Origin: an uncultured Eubacterium sp.
GTDB lineage: Bacteria > Bacillota > Clostridia > Lachnospirales > Lachnospiraceae
Direction of reading: 5' to 3'
NCBI GenBank assembly: GCA_910586045.1
Contig: CAJUIH010000108.1
Span: 1 to 6,793 of the forward strand
DNA: 6,793 nt
Every line of letters starts with the position of its first letter. Position 1 is the first letter of the stretch. The translations under genes and the position numbers were made by a program. Under the pieces are notes generated by a model. It did not search any database. It was given only the letters and a program-made list of their open reading frames with translations, and was not told where the DNA came from. Of the stretch, positions 1 through 4,688 are shown in pieces.

Positions 1-50
1 GCGGGCCAGAAACAAATGATATTGTGCTGAAATTTTACGCCGTTTATATA
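1..50. repeat. Left arm of 50-bp inverted repeat
   Basis: The reverse complement of these 50 bases recurs at 3120-3169 with one mismatch (base 3 against base 3167); the inner 47 bases match perfectly. Similarity stops abruptly at base 50 on the inner side. The outer limit is unknown because the window starts here. The two arms enclose the response regulator, the small membrane gene and the histidine kinase. The arm also carries a weak promoter-like pair pointing inward (TTGTGC at 22-27, 17-bp spacer, TATATA at 45-50). The repeat is seen directly; a role in recombination is inference. Confidence 0.93.
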
Positions 51-80
51 GATAAGATGTTACATTTTTGCTCACCGGAC

Positions 81-113
81 GCATGGAGAGACGGTTTGCC
101 CGGCTTTCCATGC
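81..113. other. Hairpin-forming inverted repeat in leader region
   Basis: Bases 81-90 and 104-113 are complementary at 9 of 10 positions (core GCATGGA / TCCATGC) around a 13-base loop. It lies in the gene-free 51-370 stretch upstream of the response regulator. It could terminate transcription entering from the left, but the following bases have no real T run, so it is a weak terminator at best. It might also be an operator. Nothing else in 114-290 looks like a gene. Confidence 0.35.
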
Positions 114-293
114 TATTCTTTGCATGCTTTACAACTGGTATCCTATACGTAATCGTAATATATAAAACAGATTCGTGGAATCTTGTCAGCCATACATGTG
201 CTGATTTCTATGCAATGTATGTGATGTAGAGCCAGACCTGCGTCCCTCATCCGGCGTCCCCGAATATTTTTCAAATGCGTAATTGTGTACCTA

Positions 294-320
294 TTGATTT
301 TCAGGCAGGAATGCTATAAT
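294..320 (+). promoter_or_regulatory. Extended -10 promoter of the two-component operon
   Basis: A perfect TATAAT at 315-320 is preceded by TG at 312-313 (extended -10). TTGATT at 294-299 is a moderate -35 with a short 15-bp spacer; the extended -10 would compensate for that. Transcription would start near 327, giving a leader of about 45 bases to the response regulator start at 371. It is the best promoter in the 320-base gene-free upstream region and lies inside the inverted-repeat segment. Confidence 0.6.
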
Positions 321-370
321 ATGAAAACATGAATTTTTGATAGGGAAAAACTTACGAAAGAGACGACAAC

Positions 371-1099
371 ATGTATCAAATTGCGCTTTGCGACGATGAA
401 AAAACAGAACTGGACAAAACACAAGCTATGCTGGCGGATTATAAAAAGAAGCATCCGGAGCATGAAATCGCATCCGAATGTTTTTTGGATACCGAGCAAT
501 TGCTGGAACGGATCCGGGAACATGGGTATTTGCCGGATATTTTGCTGCTGGATATTTATATGCCGCATAAAACAGGGATTTATGTGGCAAAAGAGCTGCG
601 CAGATTAGGCAATGAATGCCGGATCATTTTTTTGACTTCTTCCACGGAACACGCACTGGAGGCGTTTGGGGTAAATGCTTCGCAGTATCTTGTAAAACCG
701 ATTGTGAAAAAGCGGTTGTTTGCTGCTTTGGACGGCCTGATGGAGGAGATTGCGGAAAACCGCAGACGGTATTTGCTGCTTAGGATTGACGGGCGGCTGC
801 GCAGGATTTTGGTAGATCATATTGTTTCCTGTGAAGCGCAGGGGAAACGCCAATGTCTGCATCTGGCGGACGGGTCGCAGGAGGTTTTGCGCATGACGAT
901 TAACCAACTGTCGGAAATGCTTTCCGGGTATGAAGAATTTGTCAAAGTAGGGGCTTCTTATATTGTGAGCCTGGCCCATATAGACAGTTTGAACGCGCAC
1001 GATGTCTGCCTGGACAACGGAACAAGCATCTATCTGCCGAGAGGCGCGTACCAGCCGCTGCGCGACAAATATTTCGCTTATTATTGTGGGGGGGGGTAG
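371..1099 (+). CDS. LytTR-family response regulator (AgrA/LytR type)
   Basis: This 242-residue protein is a cytoplasmic phospho-activated DNA-binding regulator. The N-terminal receiver domain (about 1-122) shows the acidic pair D8/D9, the likely phospho-acceptor D61 in the stretch LLLDIYMP, T89/S90 in FLTSS, and the conserved lysine K109 in LVKP. A LytTR DNA-binding domain follows (about 134-236). LytTR proteins usually bind paired direct-repeat sites upstream of target genes. The ATG at 371 has only a weak ribosome site (AAAGAG, 8 bases upstream) but fits the receiver start exactly. It is the first gene of the operon, followed by a small membrane gene and its probable partner kinase. The final codons are a run of nine G (encoding GGG) just before the stop; slippage there would change the last few residues. 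Family assignment is firm; targets are unknown. Confidence 0.93.
   Translation: MYQIALCDDEKTELDKTQAMLADYKKKHPEHEIASECFLDTEQLLERIREHGYLPDILLLDIYMPHKTGIYVAKELRRLGNECRIIFLTSSTEHALEAFGVNASQYLVKPIVKKRLFAALDGLMEEIAENRRRYLLLRIDGRLRRILVDHIVSCEAQGKRQCLHLADGSQEVLRMTINQLSEMLSGYEEFVKVGASYIVSLAHIDSLNAHDVCLDNGTSIYLPRGAYQPLRDKYFAYYCGGG
1089..1096 (+). repeat. Poly-G tract at the response regulator C terminus
   Basis: A homopolymer of about nine G covers the last sense codons of the response regulator, directly before its TAG stop. Gain or loss of one G would replace the end with a few different residues. Such runs are prone to slipped-strand change and to sequencing error. Confidence 0.7.
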
Positions 1100-1213
1100 A
1101 AGCAGGCGGTAAATTGTAAAATATTCCGAAAAAAATGCGGTTTGCGCGGTAAGTCTTCCAAACACGGTTTATATGAGATAAAATGGCAGAAACGGATGAG
1201 AGGAGACTTTATT

Positions 1214-1768
1214 ATGTTGCGTGTAGGGATTTGCCAGTTCCTTAGGGCGCTGTATGCATTGGCCGCGTCTTATATGGCGGGAAAATGGGCGGTCGGTTAT
1301 ACTTTTCAGGAACGTGGCTATGATGCGGTCGGCAGTGAATATGTGTTTGCTCTTGCCATTTACCTGATTGTCTTTCAGGCATCCGGATTTTTGTTTGGTA
1401 AGATAAAAAAACGGGAGGTTTTGCGCAGCGGCGGTCAAAAAGATACCGGCAATATCATTGTGTGGTATGACCGGCGCGAAAACCGCGGGACTGCGAAAAA
1501 ACCGCGTAACAGTACACGCCGCCTGCAGGCAGCGGCAATCTGCCAAAAAGACGGCAGGCGGCTGCAAGGGGCGGCAGGTTCCCGTAATCATAACCACATG
1601 GTATTAAAGCGGGATCCTGCGGATAGGCCGGCAGGACAAAAAATCGTGCCTATGCCGCAGCATGGGTCAAAACAGGTCAGGAAAATAGGGAAATACAAAA
1701 GAAGAAGTTGGAGCGGGCAGGAATTACAATGGGAGAGGGAACACGGAAAAAAGCAGAATATAACCTAG
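1214..1768 (+). CDS. Small two-helix membrane protein with long basic tail, unrecognised
   Basis: I cannot assign a named family. The ATG at 1214 is chosen because AGAGGAG (1199-1205) sits 8 bases upstream; an in-frame TTG at 1142 lacks such a site. The 184-residue product has two hydrophobic segments (about 7-29 and 43-62) joined by a loop with RGYDAVGSEY (34-43), then the basic stop-transfer KIKKR (63-67). From about residue 68 on it is rich in Arg, Lys, Gln and Gly, with almost no hydrophobic stretches. This tail overlaps a GC-rich, self-complementary DNA stretch (1518-1562) and may not be conserved protein; the original gene may have been only 70-80 codons. It lies 114 bases after the response regulator and 57 before the kinase, so it is probably co-transcribed and may modulate the kinase. 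That role is inference from position only. Confidence 0.55.
   Translation: MLRVGICQFLRALYALAASYMAGKWAVGYTFQERGYDAVGSEYVFALAIYLIVFQASGFLFGKIKKREVLRSGGQKDTGNIIVWYDRRENRGTAKKPRNSTRRLQAAAICQKDGRRLQGAAGSRNHNHMVLKRDPADRPAGQKIVPMPQHGSKQVRKIGKYKRRSWSGQELQWEREHGKKQNIT
1518..1562. repeat. GC-rich nested inverted repeats inside the small membrane gene
   Basis: GCCGCCTGC at 1518-1526 is complementary to GCAGGCGGC at 1554-1562. Inside lie the perfect palindrome GCCTGCAGGC (1521-1530) and alternative short GGCA/TGCC pairings (1528-1531 with 1541-1544, 1541-1544 with 1553-1556). This could fold as a strong RNA or DNA hairpin in the middle of the basic tail region, and may act within the operon transcript or mark inserted non-coding sequence. 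Confidence 0.5.
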
Positions 1769-1825
1769 GCAGCAGGCGCAAAGATCCAAACAAAAGGAAT
1801 GGAATCGAAAGGAAAGGGGTGCGGA

Positions 1826-3112
1826 ATGTTAGGCGGATCTTTTTGGGTAGCAATGCTGCGGAATGGACTTAGCGCGTTTTTGATGATGTCGGTATTCCTG
1901 CTTCTTGATCGTCCGAAACTGCCAATGAAAAAGACGATTTTGTATTATGTGGCTTACGGAGTGGGTCTGAATTTTTTATACAGTTTGTGGTATATGGTAT
2001 CGATTCGGAGTTTTATCAAGCTCTCCGGGCTGAGCGCGCTTTTGCTGGTTGGAGTGTTTTGTTTTGCGATGAGCGGGGAGGGTATTTACCTGTCTATGTA
2101 CAAAATAGCGCTTGCTTTTTATTTTCTGGCGATCTGCGTCGTATTGGGAATAGATATTTCCCGGATATGGTTTGATGGGAACCGCTGGGTGGATTTGCTG
2201 ATACGGATTATGATTATTAGCATTGTGCTCTTGTTTGTGACAAAAAAATTCCGCAGGTCGTTTTTATATAACCTGGATTTCCTGCGCGAAGAGATGGACC
2301 TGTTTAGTGTCGTAACGATGCTGATTTCGGTTATGGCAGCTTCCATTATCATATATTGGCCGAGCGGCCACCAGTTGGCTATGGGGAATATTGTACGTCT
2401 GCTTGCGAATTTAATTATGGCTGGAATTGTTCAGTATACCGTGTTTCATTTGTACATCCATCTTGGGAAAGAGCATGTATATCAGGAAGAAAACCGTATT
2501 CTTGCCATGAACGAACAGCTTTTGCGCTTTCAGCGTGCCCTGGCGGATGAGGCGGAGGAAAGGGCGGCAAGGATCCGCCATGATGTCCGCCACCACTGCC
2601 TGTTAATCCAGGATTATGTTAAAAAAGGGGAGATGGACCAGCTATTATATTATTTGAACCAATATATAGAGGATGTGGAGTGTGCGGGCGTAAAACGGAT
2701 CTGTGAAAACAGGACGGTAGACAGTATCCTTTCGGTCTATGCCAGACGGGCGGAAATGAAAGGTACAAAAGTGGAAATAGATGCGGCTGTGGCGGAAAAT
2801 TCTCCGGTACGGGCGATTGATCTGGTCGCCATTTTGGCGAATGTATGTGAAAATGCCATTCACGGCGCCGAACAGTCCGGGGTTGAGGATGCGAAAATCA
2901 AAATGAGTATCCGGCAAAAAGGGCATAAACTGGTGATCCAATGCAGAAATACCATTTCGCCCGGACAAAAGTTTGAAAGGGCCGCGGGAACCGGGATGGC
3001 CAGCATCCGCAAAACAGCGCAGCGTTACGATGGAGAAACGGATTTCAGCGTGGAAGACGGGATGTTTGTAACAAGGATTTTGCTCAATATTGAATCGAAC
3101 GCAGAATATTAG
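1826..3112 (+). CDS. GHKL sensor histidine kinase (AgrC-like)
   Basis: A membrane sensor kinase that would phosphorylate the LytTR regulator at 371-1099. From the ATG at 1826 it is 428 residues. That start is preferred because GGAAAGGGG (1811-1819) sits 6 bases upstream; the in-frame ATG at 1799 adds 9 residues and its AAAGG is too close. The first ~215 residues hold about six hydrophobic segments with very little outside the membrane. A short helical linker follows, then the phospho-acceptor H252 in RIRHDVRHH, the N box LANVCENAIHGAE (N339, N343) and the G box GTGMASIR (388-395). This layout matches the AgrC/HPK10-type kinases that pair with LytTR regulators and often sense peptides. No AgrB/AgrD-type signal genes are visible in the window, so the ligand is unknown. 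The right inverted-repeat arm starts 8 bases after the stop. Confidence 0.92.
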   Translation: MLGGSFWVAMLRNGLSAFLMMSVFLLLDRPKLPMKKTILYYVAYGVGLNFLYSLWYMVSIRSFIKLSGLSALLLVGVFCFAMSGEGIYLSMYKIALAFYFLAICVVLGIDISRIWFDGNRWVDLLIRIMIISIVLLFVTKKFRRSFLYNLDFLREEMDLFSVVTMLISVMAASIIIYWPSGHQLAMGNIVRLLANLIMAGIVQYTVFHLYIHLGKEHVYQEENRILAMNEQLLRFQRALADEAEERAARIRHDVRHHCLLIQDYVKKGEMDQLLYYLNQYIEDVECAGVKRICENRTVDSILSVYARRAEMKGTKVEIDAAVAENSPVRAIDLVAILANVCENAIHGAEQSGVEDAKIKMSIRQKGHKLVIQCRNTISPGQKFERAAGTGMASIRKTAQRYDGETDFSVEDGMFVTRILLNIESNAEY

Positions 3113-3119
3113 GACGAAA

Positions 3120-3169
3120 TATATAAACGGCGTAAAATTTCAGCACAATATCATTTGTTTCTGGCCTGC
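3120..3169. repeat. Right arm of 50-bp inverted repeat
   Basis: Reverse-complement copy of bases 1-50 with a single difference at 3167. It begins 8 bases after the kinase stop codon and ends upstream of the operon terminator, so the terminator lies outside the bracketed segment. Two short parts of the arm recur in opposite orientation just beyond it: ATAAACGGC (3123-3131) with GCCGTTTAT (3168-3176), and GCACAATA (3143-3150) with TATTGTGC (3183-3190). This crossing arrangement resembles paired protein-binding half-sites. Confidence 0.93.
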
Positions 3170-3233
3170 CGTTTATCGGGTTTATTGTGCAGTATTCAAT
3201 CACCGAATATATAGAATCAAAGTTTTCAGTTAC

Positions 3234-3287
3234 CTGGACAGGGCAAAGCGTACTTTTTCGTACGTTTGTCCTGTCCGGGCTTTTTTT
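3234..3287 (+). terminator. Rho-independent terminator after the kinase gene
   Basis: A long hairpin has arms at about 3234-3253 and 3260-3279 (GGACAGG pairs with CCTGTCC, CGTAC with GTACG, with minor bulges) around a short T-rich loop. Seven T residues follow at 3281-3287. It would end transcription from the two-component operon and sits between that operon and the convergent ROK gene ending at 3302. On the minus strand no comparable T run follows the stem, so it is mainly a plus-strand terminator. The stretch 3170-3233 holds no gene. Confidence 0.88.
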
Positions 3288-3301
3288 GCAGCAGTCTGTG
3301 G

Positions 3302-4414
3302 TTATAGTTTTTCTATAAAGTCATTGATGTAGTAAGCTGCCGCTCCGACTGCCGCCGCCTCGGTGCGGTAGTGGCAGCTTTTAATGTATTCCCCGCTTTT
3401 TTCAAAAGGATTTAACCGGGCGGCTTTTTGCCGAAACTCTATCAGGTAATCCGCCATATAGGAACCTATGGTTCCGCCGAGTATTACATCACAGTCATAG
3501 CACATACGCAGGTTATTGACCGCAAGGGCCAGATAGTCCATATATTCGTCAAATACCCTGCGGTAACCTGAATTGCCGCTGGATAATTCGTCAAAGAAAG
3601 ATCCCAGGTTGCCGCCGGTAAAATCGGATAAGTTTTTGGCCGAGCAGTAAGCGTCCAGGCAGCCATAACATCCGCAATAACAGCGTTTTCCATGCGGTAC
3701 AATGCACATATGGCCAAACTCGGAAGCGCGCCAGTTTACGCCGGTATAGATTTTTCCGTCCAAAGTAAGGGATCCGCCGACACTGTTGCTTAAAAGCAGG
3801 TAAACGATCGGCTTGTCGGATTTGGAACACCAGCTTTCCGCCAGTCCTGCGGAATTTGCATCGTTAAACAGCAGGAATGGATACGGCAGGTGGGACTTGA
3901 TATGTTCATAAATATTTCCGGAAATCCGGATCACGGTTGCGTAGGATATCGTGGTCTGATCTTCTTCGACAATGGCGGGCAGGGATATTCCCACGCCCAG
4001 CAGCTTGTCCATGTCAATTGCGTGTTCCTGAAAAAAAAGCTGTACTTGTGTTTTTACATTTTGATAATAAGCGTCCGTGTCTTGAAATACACAGCGCATC
4101 CGTTTGCTGTCAATAAGGTCCAGGTTCAGATTGATCAATACGATGGAAAGGTGGTTTTGTGTAATATCAATTCCAAGCGCATAACGCGCATTCGGGATAA
4201 ACTGGTAGATATTGGCTTTCCGCCCGCCTGTAGATTGAAACGCGCCGCTTTTGCAGATCAGGCCGCTTTCATTTAGCAGGTTTAAGTTGTGCGTTACGGT
4301 AGGGAGGCTGATACTGAGTTTTTCTGAAATCTGCTGTCTGGAGCTTTGCTGTTCCTGATAAATCATTCGATAGATATTTCCAAAATCACGTGTCATATAT
4401 TTTTTAGCAAGCAA
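3302..4414 (-). CDS. ROK-family sugar-responsive transcriptional repressor (NagC/XylR type)
   Basis: A 370-residue repressor. A winged helix-turn-helix lies at about 14-66 (helix-turn-helix near QQISEKLSISLPTVTHNL, wing with GGRK at 63-66). The ROK sugar-binding domain starts near 78. Visible ROK landmarks are the NDAN motif (184-187), E232 with GH at 234-235, and the zinc-binding cysteines C245, C247 and C252 in CYCGCYGC. The phosphate motif of ROK kinases (DxGxT) is replaced by DITQN, so it is probably not a kinase. The start is a TTG: AGGAGG (4420-4425, minus strand) sits 5 bases upstream, whereas the next in-frame ATG is too far from any such site. It is divergent from a sugar ABC operon and probably represses that operon and itself through the twin operators between them. 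The inducing sugar cannot be read from the sequence. Confidence 0.93.
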   Translation of the reverse strand: MLAKKYMTRDFGNIYRMIYQEQQSSRQQISEKLSISLPTVTHNLNLLNESGLICKSGAFQSTGGRKANIYQFIPNARYALGIDITQNHLSIVLINLNLDLIDSKRMRCVFQDTDAYYQNVKTQVQLFFQEHAIDMDKLLGVGISLPAIVEEDQTTISYATVIRISGNIYEHIKSHLPYPFLLFNDANSAGLAESWCSKSDKPIVYLLLSNSVGGSLTLDGKIYTGVNWRASEFGHMCIVPHGKRCYCGCYGCLDAYCSAKNLSDFTGGNLGSFFDELSSGNSGYRRVFDEYMDYLALAVNNLRMCYDCDVILGGTIGSYMADYLIEFRQKAARLNPFEKSGEYIKSCHYRTEAAAVGAAAYYINDFIEKL

Positions 4415-4443
4415 TGGTTCCTCCTTTCTTTTTCCTGCTTACT

Positions 4444-4472
4444 AAGATAAAACATTTTATAAAAGAAGTCAA
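4444..4472 (-). promoter_or_regulatory. Predicted promoter of the ROK repressor gene
   Basis: Read on the minus strand, TTGACT (4467-4472) and TATCTT (4444-4449) are separated by 17 bp. The start point would be near 4437, giving a short leader of about 22 bases to the TTG start. The first operator copy covers the spacer and the -10 element, which fits autorepression. Confidence 0.6.
4446..4466. promoter_or_regulatory. Operator candidate, copy 1 (21-bp direct repeat)
   Basis: This 21-bp sequence is repeated exactly at 4499-4519. Its core ATAAAACATTTTAT (4447-4460) is a palindrome with 6-bp arms (ATAAAA/TTTTAT) around a central CA, as expected for a dimeric helix-turn-helix repressor. It overlaps the -10 and spacer of the repressor promoter. 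Binding by the adjacent ROK protein is inference from position and symmetry. Confidence 0.7.
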
Positions 4473-4496
4473 TTAATAAATGAAAAAATAAATATT

Positions 4497-4525
4497 TTGA
4501 TAAAACATTTTATAAAAGATATTAA
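4497..4525 (+). promoter_or_regulatory. Predicted distal promoter toward the sugar ABC operon
   Basis: TTGATA (4497-4502) and TATTAA (4520-4525) are spaced by 17 bp and face the transporter genes. The second operator copy sits across the -35 and spacer. The -10 is only a 4 of 6 match and the region is AT-rich, so chance similarity is possible. Confidence 0.4.
4499..4519. promoter_or_regulatory. Operator candidate, copy 2 (21-bp direct repeat)
   Basis: Exact copy of 4446-4466, with palindromic core at 4500-4513. The copies are 53 bp apart start to start, close to five helical turns, so bound repressors would lie on the same DNA face and could cooperate. No third copy is visible between here and the ATPase gene. 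Confidence 0.7.
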
Positions 4526-4583
4526 ATTAAAACCATGAATCATGACGAAAAATCCGTTTTTACTGTGGATTATTCACAAAAAT

Positions 4584-4600
4584 GACAGGTAAAACTTGTC
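4584..4600. promoter_or_regulatory. Pseudopalindrome upstream of the proximal ABC promoter
   Basis: GACAGGT and ACTTGTC flank three bases, with one non-Watson-Crick pair. It lies about 28 bp upstream of the predicted -35 at 4628, where a second regulator could bind. The sequence is unlike the twin operators. Nothing else is recognised in 4526-4627. Confidence 0.25.
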
Positions 4601-4627
4601 TATATCAAACGAAGTTATATAAAGCAA

Positions 4628-4657
4628 TTGACAAAACTGAGAAAAGTATAGTAAACT
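4628..4657 (+). promoter_or_regulatory. Predicted proximal promoter of the sugar ABC operon
   Basis: A consensus TTGACA at 4628-4633 is followed after 18 bp by TAAACT at 4652-4657. A better-looking TATAGT (4647-4652) is only 13 bp away and is less likely to be used. The leader would be about 25 bases and would contain the strong AGGAGGAGG ribosome site (around 4676-4684) before the ATPase ATG at 4689. It is not overlapped by either operator copy. Confidence 0.5.
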
Positions 4658-4688
4658 GATGATACAAACAAGAAAGGAGGAGGAACGT

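Noticed and set aside
128..138. VirR/LytTR-like half-site (CCAGTTGTAAA on the minus strand)
   Set aside because: Only one half-site is visible and no second copy at suitable spacing was found; a single short match is not evidence.
605..1165. Long minus-strand open frame (186 codons) opposite the response regulator
   Set aside because: It mirrors the coding frame of a clear LytTR regulator and shows no recognisable domain and no ribosome site.
1169..1597. Minus-strand open frame (142 codons) opposite the small membrane gene
   Set aside because: No family features or ribosome site; the plus-strand gene has a good ribosome site and sits in an operon.
1..3169. Classic insertion sequence
   Set aside because: Despite terminal inverted repeats, no transposase frame lies between them and no target duplication can be assessed because the left end is the window edge.
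3090..3332. Plus-strand open frame of 80 codons across the right repeat arm and terminator
   Set aside because: It spans a repeat and a strong terminator hairpin, lacks a ribosome site, and overlaps the kinase end and the ROK gene.
3890..4276. Plus-strand open frame of 128 codons inside the ROK gene
   Set aside because: It lies wholly antisense to a ROK gene with clear motifs in that region.
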